From assembly GCA_017447265.1 (NCBI GenBank), contig JAFSOA010000007.1, forward strand, positions 90,095-154,094: DNA of 64,000 nucleotides, in the 5' to 3' direction. The translations under genes and the position numbers were made by a program. The notes below the pieces were generated by a model. That model was not told the DNA's origin and searched no databases. It saw nothing but the letters and a program-made list of their open reading frames with translations. Each line of letters starts with the position of its first letter. Position 1 is the stretch's first letter. Source of the DNA: Bacteroidales bacterium. GTDB lineage: Bacteria; Bacteroidota; Bacteroidia; Bacteroidales; UBA932. Below are positions 54,301-63,100 of the stretch, piece by piece.

Positions 54301-54441
54301 TTCGGCACGATCCTGCAGCAGATGGCCGCCCGCAAGAGCGGCATCAGCCTCCTCGAATCCAGCGGAAAACTCTACTTCAAAGTGCCGGATGTGCCTTCCG
54401 TGCAGGCCGCGGCACGCGTTCTGGCCCCGTTTTTGGTATAA
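51310..54441 (+). CDS. mfd: Transcription-repair coupling factor Mfd, with an in-frame insertion
   Basis: 1043 residues. UvrB-like N-terminal module, CarD-like RNA-polymerase-binding domain (MRMGDYIVHIDHGVGQYGG, about 370), RecG-like translocase with GDVGFGKTEVAIRAAFKA and DEEQKFGV, motif VI region GRVGRSNVKAF, and a C-terminal TRCF domain. It removes stalled RNA polymerase and recruits UvrA. Oddity: residues about 79-112 (around SSPVSPETPEQVRGDDD) break the conserved N-terminal module and are partly encoded by a palindromic repeat (51561-51598). The frame stays open, so the protein is likely active. Confidence 0.95.
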   Translation: MILSSQAVHIANSVKRAVQGALHLVIADNKKEAYFLASDLDNFFREENLFFFPATSEKSEYKKNTALLQRTATLSALTRWTSSPVSPETPEQVRGDDDHEDYLITKELLTKELLPSVIIVTYTEAVEEKVLRPKSIRSAVLTLRKGESLSHGSISDILFEEGFRKVDFVTQPGEFALRGSLVDIYSFADERPLRIDFFGDEIESIRWFNPDNQLSAGDPLPEISIYPNLDEIGEAQEYANFMDVLPEGTVIWDLRDDILQKEEGNIVPQPAFAKNFQLLSDDIVRKQIEGYTVTILSPNESQTRRLKEILRNVSPQFLPVSLHEGYIDKASKNCYYTDHQIFERYHKLSIHRQVEKAEQMTINDLNALRMGDYIVHIDHGVGQYGGLVKTHVGGRTQEAVKLIYRDGDVVFVSIHSLHRISKYKSRDGEPPKIYKLGSKAWENLKRATKSKVKDIAEDLIKLYSERQQSRGFAFSADSFLQQELESSFMFEDTPDQATATEAVKADMESIHPMDRLVCGDVGFGKTEVAIRAAFKAVCDSKQVAVLVPTTILALQHWQTFQQRLKDFPVKIDYISRLRTAKEIKQIGEDIASGRTDILIGTHSILNKNLQFKDLGLLIIDEEQKFGVAAKEKIRQMKTSVDTLTLTATPIPRTLQFSLLGARDLSIINTPPPNRIPVTTEVIRFDEDYLADILNRELERGGQVYFVHNRIEDIFKIYDMLHRICPKAEICVAHGQMEPKELEGKILKFIAGDYDILLSTTIIENGIDIPNANTMIVNRAHRFGLSDLHQLRGRVGRSNVKAFCYLIVPEEERLTDDARRRIRALEAFSDLGSGFNIAMQDLDIRGAGNLLGAEQSGFMAEMGFETYMRVLREAMNELVLTHPEAPEQARITYELDTQVDTDLEIMIPDSYVNVPSEKIRLYKELDSIKSEDLLKRFTANLADRFGSPIPTPVLELIDVVRLRMMGSRMGLERIVLKNGVMLAYFISDRKHPFFESEQFGTILQQMAARKSGISLLESSGKLYFKVPDVPSVQAAARVLAPFLV
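51561..51598. repeat. Palindromic element inside mfd
   Basis: Outer arms CGTCA (51561-51565) and TGACG (51594-51598) enclose CCGG-agact-CCGG and a further CCGG. Composition and layout resemble other short palindromes of this genome, and the encoded residues do not belong to the Mfd fold. Confidence 0.6.
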
Positions 54442-54457
54442 TGTTTGAATTTTTCAT

Positions 54458-54465
54458 TACTTTTG
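54458..54465 (+). promoter_or_regulatory. -7 element upstream of the outer-membrane protein
   Basis: TACTTTTG, with TTTG at 54432 about 22 bases upstream inside the end of mfd. It lies between an ATG at 54441 and the GTG at 54495, which argues for the GTG as the real start. Confidence 0.5.
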
Positions 54466-54494
54466 CAATTCGTACATTCCAAGAACCAGTCCCA

Positions 54495-55856
54495 GTGAAG
54501 AAGACAGCAAGCATACTGGTTGTGGCCGCTGCGCTGCTTTTCCTGTGCCCCGCGATCCTGCGGGCGCAGGACGACAATCCGCAAGCCAGCACCGGCTATT
54601 CGCCGTACTCCCTGTTCGGTTTTGGCGATCTCATCCAGCAGGGAACTTCCTACAACGCCATGATGGGCGGCATCGGTATCGGAGACCGCAATGTCCGCAT
54701 GATCAATATCCTCAATCCCGCCGGCGTGACGGCCCGCGAAGTCAAGTCCTTCATGGTCGATTTCGGCCTGGAGAACCGCAATACGATCTTCTACGGCAAT
54801 GCAGCCCGCTCCATGAGCCCCACGGCCACGGGCGTGCAGCGCTCCGCCAGCAACTCTTTCAACATGCACCACATCGTGGCTTCGTTCCCCATCTCCACCA
54901 TGGGTGCCTTCAAGGTAGGCATCATGCCCTACAGCACGGTGAACTACGATTTCAAGGCGAAGGAGACCTCCGACGAACTTGTGGCCAGCGTGGGCGACAT
55001 CACCTACGAACGCAGCGGCCGCGGCGGCTATTACAAAGCCTTCCTGGGCGCCGGCGTCACGCTTTTCAAGCGGCTCAGCATCGGTGTCGACGGCAACTAC
55101 TATTTCGGCAAGATCGTGCGCAGCAGCAGCGTGAACTTCAACAACGCCTCTTCGTACCGCTTCATCAACTCCGGCTGGCGCGACAATGTGAGCTGCTTCG
55201 GCGCCAAGGCCGGCCTGCAGTATACACAGCCGCTCTCCAAGGCGCTGGTCGCCACGGTGGGCGTGACCTACGATTTCCACACGAAACTGCGTGGCGACCA
55301 GACCCGTTTCGCCTACGGCGATACCCAGAACGAAACCCTGGACGTGTCGGATACCATCTATTTCGAGCGCTACAAACTGGAAAACTATGCGATTCCGGCT
55401 GAGATTGGTGCGGGTATCACGCTCCGCTACGCCGACCAGTGGATGGTGGGTTTCGACTATACGCGCCGGGACTGGCGCAAGGTTGATTTCGGCGGCTATC
55501 CGGGCGTGGATTTCTCCACGGGCGTAGAGCAGAATTTCCGTGCGGGCTTCGAACTGACCCCCAACCGCTACGATGTTCGCAGCGGCTTCGGCCATTTCCT
55601 GCGCCGGGTGACCTACCGCGGCGGCGCTTACCATCAGCGCTCGTTCATGCAGCTGGGAGGAAACCCCGTGGTGTCGACAGGCATCACCCTGGGCTTCGGC
55701 CTCCCCGTGTTCCGCTACTACAACAGCCTCAATTTCGGGGTTGACATCGGCCAGCGGGGCACTTTGAAGAGCAATCAGATCCGCGAACGATATTTTTTGT
55801 TTACCATCTCGTTCAATTTGCACGATATTTGGTTTATCAAACCGTTGTATAACTAA
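54495..55856 (+). CDS. Outer-membrane beta-barrel protein of the LptC-PpiD cluster
   Basis: 453 residues from a GTG start; an ATG at 54441 overlapping the mfd stop gives a longer form without a proper signal peptide. From the GTG, KKTASILVVAAALLFLCPA is a good signal sequence ending in RAQ. The mature protein is Gly/Tyr/Phe-rich with alternating strands, and opens with STGYSPYSLFGFGDL. It resembles the FadL/OmpP1-like porins found next to TPR and lptC genes in Bacteroidota. Function unknown; the conserved neighbourhood suggests envelope assembly. Confidence 0.75.
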   Translation: MKKTASILVVAAALLFLCPAILRAQDDNPQASTGYSPYSLFGFGDLIQQGTSYNAMMGGIGIGDRNVRMINILNPAGVTAREVKSFMVDFGLENRNTIFYGNAARSMSPTATGVQRSASNSFNMHHIVASFPISTMGAFKVGIMPYSTVNYDFKAKETSDELVASVGDITYERSGRGGYYKAFLGAGVTLFKRLSIGVDGNYYFGKIVRSSSVNFNNASSYRFINSGWRDNVSCFGAKAGLQYTQPLSKALVATVGVTYDFHTKLRGDQTRFAYGDTQNETLDVSDTIYFERYKLENYAIPAEIGAGITLRYADQWMVGFDYTRRDWRKVDFGGYPGVDFSTGVEQNFRAGFELTPNRYDVRSGFGHFLRRVTYRGGAYHQRSFMQLGGNPVVSTGITLGFGLPVFRYYNSLNFGVDIGQRGTLKSNQIRERYFLFTISFNLHDIWFIKPLYN

Positions 55857-55864
55857 ATATTTAC

Positions 55865-55872
55865 TAAATTTG
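55865..55872 (+). promoter_or_regulatory. -7 element of the TPR-protein promoter
   Basis: TAAATTTG, about 20 bases before ATG 55893, in a short AT-rich gap. Confidence 0.55.
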
Positions 55873-55892
55873 CCAACTAACTTGAGAACGAT

Positions 55893-57206
55893 ATGAAAAA
55901 GTTTGCCCTTATCCTCCTGACTCTGGTGCTTGCCGTACCGGCATTCTCCCAGGGAAGATTCGGAAAAGACAGCGCCGAATGCACAAAGTATCTCTCCTAT
56001 TACCAGGAGCTTTACAAACAAAGAAATATCGCGGAGGCTGCGCCTTTCTGGCGCAAGGCTTTCTCCCTCTGCCCGCCCACGGCCAGCCAGAACATGATCA
56101 TCAACGGCCAGTCGATCATCCGCTATGAGATCGCCAAGAACCAGAAGAACCCGGCCCGTTACAAAGAGTTGGTGGACACCCTGCTGATGCTCAACGATGT
56201 CCGCGCGGAGTACTTCCCGAAGTACGCCGTCAAGAGCAAGGACAACAAGGCCATCGACCTGATCAACTACTGCGGAGCCGACTATGAGCGCCAGTATACC
56301 CTGCTTACGAAGATTCTTGAAGAAATCAAGGGCGAAGCCAGCCCGGTCGTCTTCGTCAAGCAGATGCAGTCGAGCGTCGAGATGTACCAGAACCAGAAGA
56401 TCGACGCCGAGGCGGTGATGAACAACTACACCACCATCTCCGGCTACCTCGACGACAAGATCGCTTCGAGCAACGATCCGAAGTACCGCGACGCCAAGCG
56501 CGATGTCGAGACCATCCTCATCGAGAGCGGCGTGGCTTCCTGCGACAACCTGGTGGCCCTCTACACCCCGCGTTTCGAAGCCAATCCGAACGACGAGGCG
56601 CTCCTGGCCAACATGGTCAAGATGCTCTCCAAGAGCGAGTGCATGAACACCGACCTCTTCCTCAAGAGCATCGTCGCCCTCAACGAGATCAACCCGACCG
56701 CCAGCTCGGTCTACGGCCTGTACCGCCTCTACTCCTCGCGTGACGAGAACACCAAAGCCGCCGAGGCCCTGGAGCGCGCCATCAGCCTCCTCAACCCGGA
56801 CGACGTAGCCACGAAGGCGGAGTACACCTTCGAGCTCGCGACCTACTACTTCAAGAAATGCGGCAAGGCGGCTCCGGCCGTGGCCAAAGCCAAGGAAGTG
56901 GTGGAAATGGACGAGTCCTACAAAGGCAAGGCCTACCTGCTGATCGGTACCATCTGGGGTGGCCAGAAGTGCGGTGGCGACGAAGTGAACAGCCGCGCTA
57001 ACTTCTGGGTGGCCGTCGACTACCTGCAGCGTGCCGCTGCAGCCGATCCGACGGTGGCCGATGACGCCAACTCGCTGGCAGCCCAGTACCGCCGTTACTT
57101 CCCGAAGACGGAAGACGCCTTCTTCCTCGATATCACCGACGGCAGCGCCTACACCGTCAACTGCGGCGGCATGAGCGAGCGCACGACCGTCCGTACCAAC
57201 AAATAA
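55893..57206 (+). CDS. Periplasmic TPR protein
   Basis: 437 residues with a cleavable signal peptide (LILLTLVLAVPAFSQ). The mature protein is a series of helix pairs with TPR-like spacing; clear repeats lie in the second half (DENTKAAEALERAISLLNPD, AEYTFELATYYFKKCGKAAP, YLQRAAAADPTVADDANSLA). No catalytic motif. In Bacteroidota this gene commonly sits between the outer-membrane protein and lptC, so a role in envelope assembly or as a scaffold is plausible. Highly biased codon use suggests strong expression. The lptC start follows the stop directly. Confidence 0.8.
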   Translation: MKKFALILLTLVLAVPAFSQGRFGKDSAECTKYLSYYQELYKQRNIAEAAPFWRKAFSLCPPTASQNMIINGQSIIRYEIAKNQKNPARYKELVDTLLMLNDVRAEYFPKYAVKSKDNKAIDLINYCGADYERQYTLLTKILEEIKGEASPVVFVKQMQSSVEMYQNQKIDAEAVMNNYTTISGYLDDKIASSNDPKYRDAKRDVETILIESGVASCDNLVALYTPRFEANPNDEALLANMVKMLSKSECMNTDLFLKSIVALNEINPTASSVYGLYRLYSSRDENTKAAEALERAISLLNPDDVATKAEYTFELATYYFKKCGKAAPAVAKAKEVVEMDESYKGKAYLLIGTIWGGQKCGGDEVNSRANFWVAVDYLQRAAAADPTVADDANSLAAQYRRYFPKTEDAFFLDITDGSAYTVNCGGMSERTTVRTNK

Positions 57207-57839
57207 TTGGGCAGATACCAACAACTCCGACAATATGCGATGGCCGCCGCGTTTGCGGTGGCCATCCTCTTGTCGTTGCCCGCCTGCGACAAAGAAACGG
57301 AAAGTTTCATTGATTTCGAGCAGACGCCCGTCCAGGTGATCCACGACATGAACGTGCTGCAGACCGAAAACGGGGAGACCTCCATGCGCATGCATGCGCC
57401 CCTCATGCAGAAGTTCGAATATGTGAAGGATTCGCTACAGCAGTCCTACGAATACTATCCGGAGGGCTTTTTCGTGGACGCCTATACGGAAAACGGCGAG
57501 CTGGAGACTTCCATTGTCTCGCAACAGGCCAGGCACATCACCACCAAGGACCGGGAGTCCTGGAGCGCTTTCGGCAACGTGGTGATCATCAATCATTTGA
57601 AAGGGGAGAAAATCGAGACCGACACCCTCTACTGGAACCGCGCCGAAAAGAAAATCTACACGGACTGCTATGTGCGCCTCTCCTCCGACAGCGGCCTGAT
57701 GCAGGGCTATGGCATGACTTCCGACGAACGCGCCCGCAACTCCGTCATCCTCCGTCCCTTCGACTCCTATGCCATCGAGCGCGATTCCACCTACGCCTAC
57801 AACGACACTGTCAACTTTGTCGGACCCCGAAAAAAGTAA
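57207..57839 (+). CDS. lptC: LPS export protein LptC
   Basis: 210 residues if started at the TTG that touches the TPR stop, giving a basic n-region (GRYQQLRQY), hydrophobic stretch and lipobox LLSLPAC (Cys27). An ATG at 57240 would leave no charged n-region. The rest is a beta-jellyroll typical of LptC: TSMRMHAPLMQKFEYVKDS, VSQQARHITTKD, FGNVVIINHLKGEKIETDTL. It passes lipopolysaccharide from the LptBFG pump to LptA. The CorB/hemolysin-type gene that commonly follows in relatives is missing; ppiD comes next. Confidence 0.85.
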   Translation: MGRYQQLRQYAMAAAFAVAILLSLPACDKETESFIDFEQTPVQVIHDMNVLQTENGETSMRMHAPLMQKFEYVKDSLQQSYEYYPEGFFVDAYTENGELETSIVSQQARHITTKDRESWSAFGNVVIINHLKGEKIETDTLYWNRAEKKIYTDCYVRLSSDSGLMQGYGMTSDERARNSVILRPFDSYAIERDSTYAYNDTVNFVGPRKK

Positions 57840-57876
57840 AGAATTATTATTTTCCGACTCAACGTTTTACCGTCTT

Positions 57877-57910
57877 TTTGCATCTAGTAACTGATTTTTG
57901 TGTACTTTTG
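57877..57910 (+). promoter_or_regulatory. ppiD promoter
   Basis: -33 TTTG at 57877 and -7 TACTTTTG at 57903-57910, about 22 bases apart. The leader to ATG 57976 is about 60 bases and A-rich. Confidence 0.6.
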
Positions 57911-57975
57911 CACTTCGTCCCAAAAAGGGCATCCTTGAAAGTAACACAAAAATTAATAACTAAAACTAAACAAAA

Positions 57976-60033
57976 ATGGCGGTATTAGAGAAAATTCGCG
58001 TCAAATTCGGAATTTTAATCACAGTACTCGTCGCGCTGGCTCTTCTGTCGTTCATCCTTGATCCTCAGACACTTCGGTCGGCCGCCGATCGCTTTTCCTC
58101 AGACAACAAAGTGGGCTCCATGAACGGTAAGTCCGTTTCATACCGTGAGTTCTACGAAGAACTCAACAATTATACCGAGATCGCCAAGCTCCTGGGCCAG
58201 AACCCCAGCTCGGAAGCGGAGCAAGCCCAGCTTCGCGATGCAGCCTGGCAGTCGATTTTCGACAATGAGGTTTTCATCCCGAAGGCCACTGCAGCCGGCC
58301 TCGCCGTCGGTTCCGATGAAATGCTCGACCTGACCCAGGGTAACAACATCTCCCCCGTGCTCCTGCAGCAGGGTATCTTTGCGGACGCCAACGGCAACTT
58401 CAGCCGCGAGGCGCTGGTCAATTTCGTTCAGTCGATCGACGCCGACGAGACGGGCAACGCTGCCCGCTTCTGGTCCTTCCTCGAGGAGAGCGTCTATCGC
58501 AACCAGCTGTACAGCAAGTACGGCTCGCTGATCCAGAACAGTGACTTCCAGACCGAGCTCGAGAAGAACCGCCTGGTCGCCGAAAGCAACGTCACCGCCG
58601 ACGTCGACTTTGTCTTCTCCCCGATGCCCTTCGGCGCCGACAGCACCATCAGCGTCACCTCCGACGAGATCCGTCGTTTCTACAACGAGCATAAGGAGCA
58701 GTTCAAGCAGCCTGCCAACCGCGACATCGAATACGTGATGTGGGAGGTGGTTCCGTCCGCACAGGACTATGCCGACACCCGCGAGGAGTTCGACGCCCTC
58801 TACGAAGACTTCGCCAAGGCTGAGAACCTCAAGTCGTTCGTTACGCTCAACTCCGACAGCAAGTGGAATCCCTACTTCTTCTCCGAGGACCAGCTCGCCG
58901 CTACGCCCGAATTCCAGGAGACCGCGTTCCATCAGCCGGTCGGCACCATCAGCCCGGTGGTGCAGGAAGACCGTGCCTATGCCGCTGTCCGCGTGGCCGC
59001 CGTCCGCAACATGTCCGATTCGGCCCGTGTATATTATAAGGTATACGCCCTGAACCAGGAAGCCGACGCCGACGCATTCGTCGCCGAGCAGCTCCGCAAG
59101 CCCGACCCGTCGCAGTTTACCGAGATGGGCTGGCTCACCCAGGACATCATCATGGCCAACGGCCTGTCCGACCTCGACCCGGTGTTCGACGCCCAGCAGA
59201 AAGTCATCAAGGTGAAAAGTGTAAACAATCAGATTGTCTTCGTGCTCTATATCCCTGAAAAGACGAAGCCCGTGAAGAAAGTCCAGATTGCCACGCTCTA
59301 TAAGAATGTCCTCCCATCCGACGACACCTACCGCGACTTCCAGATGAAGGCCGTGGAGTTCGCCGACGCCTGTGACGGCAAGCTCGAGAATTTCGAGCGG
59401 ATCGCCCGGGAGCAGAATCTGCCCGTAATACCTCTTAATAATATGACGCAGGCCACCCGTCGCATCGGGCCGGCCGAGAATGCGCGCGAAGTGGTCTACT
59501 GGGTCTTCGACAAGAAGACCAAGGCAGGTGACGTGTCTGATCTCAAGAATGTCGACAACAAGTACTACTTTGTTACAGCTGTAACCAAGGCACGCAAGGA
59601 AGGCTACGCCGACTTGAAAGAGGTGGCGCCCGACATCCGTACGGTCCTCGTGGGCCGCAAGGCTCTTGACAAACAACTGGCCGACGTGTCCAACCAGATC
59701 GCCGGTCTCACGACGCTCGACCAGGTCGCCGACAAGCTCGGCACCACGGTGAGCCACTATCCGGGCCTGTCGTTTGGATCGGCCCAGTACACGCAGAACG
59801 ACCCTGCCTTCATCGGAGCGGCCTCCGTGGCCGACGAGGGAACTCTCCAAACCGTGAAGGGGAACATCGGGGTCTATGTCTTCGAAGTTACAAACCGTTC
59901 GACGGGTAACTTCTTCTCCGAGGCGGATGCAGCCACACAACAGGCCCGGAGCGCCTCGTACCACTCCAGCATATTACAGGATGTAATTGCCAATGAAGCA
60001 GAGATTAAAGATAATCGAGCGAGATTTTTTTAA
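57976..60033 (+). CDS. ppiD: PpiD/SurA-type membrane-anchored peptidyl-prolyl isomerase
   Basis: 685 residues. One N-terminal transmembrane helix (about 12-29, FGILITVLVALALLSFIL), a SurA-N-like chaperone region (GSMNGKSVSYREFYEELN), a parvulin-like central part and a second parvulin-like segment near ENAREVVYWVFDKKTKAGDVSDL. It helps fold outer-membrane proteins in the periplasm. It ends the envelope block of outer-membrane protein, TPR, LptC and PpiD. Active parvulin residues cannot be judged by eye, so isomerase activity is not certain; the chaperone role is. Confidence 0.88.
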   Translation: MAVLEKIRVKFGILITVLVALALLSFILDPQTLRSAADRFSSDNKVGSMNGKSVSYREFYEELNNYTEIAKLLGQNPSSEAEQAQLRDAAWQSIFDNEVFIPKATAAGLAVGSDEMLDLTQGNNISPVLLQQGIFADANGNFSREALVNFVQSIDADETGNAARFWSFLEESVYRNQLYSKYGSLIQNSDFQTELEKNRLVAESNVTADVDFVFSPMPFGADSTISVTSDEIRRFYNEHKEQFKQPANRDIEYVMWEVVPSAQDYADTREEFDALYEDFAKAENLKSFVTLNSDSKWNPYFFSEDQLAATPEFQETAFHQPVGTISPVVQEDRAYAAVRVAAVRNMSDSARVYYKVYALNQEADADAFVAEQLRKPDPSQFTEMGWLTQDIIMANGLSDLDPVFDAQQKVIKVKSVNNQIVFVLYIPEKTKPVKKVQIATLYKNVLPSDDTYRDFQMKAVEFADACDGKLENFERIAREQNLPVIPLNNMTQATRRIGPAENAREVVYWVFDKKTKAGDVSDLKNVDNKYYFVTAVTKARKEGYADLKEVAPDIRTVLVGRKALDKQLADVSNQIAGLTTLDQVADKLGTTVSHYPGLSFGSAQYTQNDPAFIGAASVADEGTLQTVKGNIGVYVFEVTNRSTGNFFSEADAATQQARSASYHSSILQDVIANEAEIKDNRARFF

Positions 60034-60035
60034 CA

Positions 60036-60060
60036 TTTTTTCAACAACCCGTTGAAAAAA
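60036..60060 (+). terminator. Hairpin after ppiD
   Basis: Arms TTTTTTCAAC (60036-60045) and GTTGAAAAAA (60051-60060) with a five-base loop, three bases beyond the ppiD stop. An A/T-rich stem without a trailing T-run; probable terminator or 3' stabiliser. Confidence 0.6.
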
Positions 60061-60106
60061 GCCTCAAAAATTTGGACAATCAAAATTTTATGTCTAATTT
60101 TGAGGC
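60061..60106 (+). promoter_or_regulatory. Promoter inside an inverted repeat, before the 1187-residue lipoprotein
   Basis: -33 TTTG (60071-60074) and -7 TAATTTTG (60095-60102) are 20 bases apart, the ideal layout. Both lie in the arms of an inverted repeat, GCCTCAAAAATT (60061) with AATTTTGAGGC (60096-60106). The transcript would have a leader of about 65 bases, A/T-rich. Confidence 0.65.
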
Positions 60107-60173
60107 GATAAACTGTGTGCAAATTTTTAATGTTTAACCAATAAATAATAAACACACTTAACAAATTTTTTTT

Positions 60174-63100
60174 ATGAAAAAGATTATTTATTCACTGGTG
60201 ATTATGATTGCTGCCGGCAGTCTTTTCACTTCCTGTATTGAGCAGGTGGAGCCCCTGGGTATCCAGGACATGCGCTTTGCCAAGGCTGAATACATCCGCG
60301 CACTGAAGGATCTGCGTGCAGCTGACGCAGAACTGCAACGTGCTCTCGCAGCCGTCGAGCTGGCCAACGCCCGCTATCGTGACGCCGAGACCGCCAACCT
60401 CAATGCTGACACTGAGTATCAGAAACTGCTGAACGAGTACCAGCAACTGATCAACGAAGCTCGTCAGGACACCAACGACTTCATCCACAATGCTACTATT
60501 AGCGCTATCGACTCCTTGAAGAAGGAAATCGAACTTCGCGAACTGACGCACGCCAAAGCTATGGTCGATGCCGAGAGAGAGCTTGCCCAGGCAAAAGAAG
60601 AACTCCGCGTCGCTCTCCGGAACATCAGCCTCGCCGCCGGTGACCTTACTGGTCCCGAGAAGGTTGCCTTAGCTGAAGCTGTTGCTGTCTACTACGGTCT
60701 GACGGAAGAGGTCATCAAGCAGGAATACAGGGTCTTCAAGGCTCAGCAGAAGGTTGACACCCTGACCGAGTACGCCCTCCGCTTCGCCGACACCGCTTGG
60801 AACGGCTACGCCCTTGTCGATGTGGATGACTATTACGAAGATGCCATCGCGTGGGAAGAAGCCAAGATCGCAAAATGGTTGGAAGACTATGAGGCTATCC
60901 CGGACAGCAGCGCAAGAGTTGCTGAATGGAAAGCTTATGTTGACAAATTTGCCGACAGAGAGAATAAGTTGAATTATGAATTAGCCAAAATTGATGCTGA
61001 AGAAACGGCCATCACTTCTCTGATGAAGGAAGGTATCCGCGATTTCAACATGGCAATTGCAGAGTTTATCGAAGAGAATTGGAACGAGAAGCCCGCTGGT
61101 ACGTTCACCGAGCCTACTGAACCTGACAAACCGGGTGCCGAACCGAAACCGACGGATAGCAAATACAAGGTAGAAAATTTCTATAGCGACTCCCTCGCTT
61201 TCACCGAGTTCCGCAACACCGATGAGATTTCCAACGCTTCTTTCGCCAAGTTCTCCTATCTGCTGAATAGCTATAAGGAAAAATACTCTCCGATTTCCGA
61301 TGCAGATCCGAAGAATAAGATTATGAGCGCAAGCAAACCCAAGGGTGATACCCTGTCCTTCGGTCCCGTCGATCAGAGCATGAAGACCTTCATTCTTGGT
61401 GCTGCTGGTAACGGTGAGAAATCGCAGAAGTACAACGATACCACCATCGCAAACTACGGTCTCTGGGGTGCTTACGATATTCTCGAGCGCGAACTCGTGA
61501 CGAAGGCTTCGAAGCCTGGTAGAACGGTTGAAGACATCCTCAAAGACCTGAATGAGGCCGACTCTGTCTGGGGTGCTCATCGTCAGATCCTGATCAACGG
61601 CCTCGCCGCTTACGAGCCGTTTACCGACACGGTTGCTCTCTTCGAGCTTGCCATTGCCCAGGAAATCGCTGATAAAGATGCAATGGATGCTGCTATTGAG
61701 GCACTTGCAAAAGCACTGAACCCGATCGTGACCAAAGATCCTACCTTAACCAAGGCGGATGGTGGTGCCTACATTGACTACCACGATTCCACGCAGGTTT
61801 TGAGGGCTCTCATCGATTTCGCCGCCGCTCGCAACGAATACTTTGATTATGAGTATGATCCTGAAAATGACGCTCACGACCTCAACTACTTCCGCTTTGC
61901 TACGGGTAAGAACAGCGTCACCGGTAAAGCTATCGTCGACTCTGTCCTGTTTACCGACCTGACTTTCGAGGCACTCTCCAATCATGTCTATGACTTTGAT
62001 GCAGAAGGTGCTGGTGACGAAAAGTATACTGCAGGTGGTGCTGGCAAACAGTATGGTCTTGCAAACATCATGAATCAGCTTCTCGGTGCCGCTTTCGCTA
62101 CGAAGCTCCAGACCAATCCGGTTCCCGCTTTTGTCTATGATCCTATGGAGTTCTTTGGTGGTCTTTATAAGATTGAAAGCGGTAAAGCTTATGTCAAAGA
62201 AAGTGGTTCTTGGGTTGCTTATACTCCGGAACTCTCTACCGACTATGAGGCCGCTCTCAAACGCGTCGCTCAGGAATATGTTGATGTCTATAACTCCTTC
62301 TGGGATGAGGCTGAAGCAGTGGGCACCGAACTGGATACCTACATTGCTACTGTCAAGACTGAGCTCCAGAAGACCTCTCCTGACTATGAGAAGATGGAAG
62401 AAGATCTCAACGATGCTATCGATGATATCGAAGGTCTCTTTGCCTATGACGTTGAGGATGTCCAGGGTTACACCAAGGCTACCTTCAAGCCGTACAGCGA
62501 TGAAGACAATACTCCGATCGTTGTGTTCGACGGTACGAATATTATTTACACCAATGCTATGGGTGCTATCCTCGCTTCGGTCGACCCGAAAGCTAACCCT
62601 CTCGATCCTACGGGCGCAGCTACTTTCGACAATTCTGGTGTCGTAAAAGGTGCCGCTATCTTCAAAGGTAGTGTTGACGCTGGTACCGATTTCTATAGCC
62701 TCTGCTACTATGAGTATGAGTACTGGACAGCTACCAACAAAGTGGCTGAGAAAGACCTTGAGTACATCAAGACTTGGATCGAAGGCGTTGAGGCTACCTT
62801 CACTGCCGACGAACAGGCTGCTCCTGGCGAAGCCACGAAGCAATATAACGATGATCACAAGGATTGGGAGACCACGAAGAAGAACTACGACACCAAGAAG
62901 GCCGCTTATGACGAGTACGTGGCTGCCAAGAAAGCCTTTACGGGTACTCGCACAGTTTCTGGCAAAACAGTAATTAACCCTGTCTACAAAGCCGCTGCTT
63001 CTTATACGAAGCCGATTACGCCTGCCTTCCTGACGGACGTTAAGGATCTCTTTGCTACGAACCTTGTTGGTGAGTATGTCGGTTGGATTGAAACTCTCGG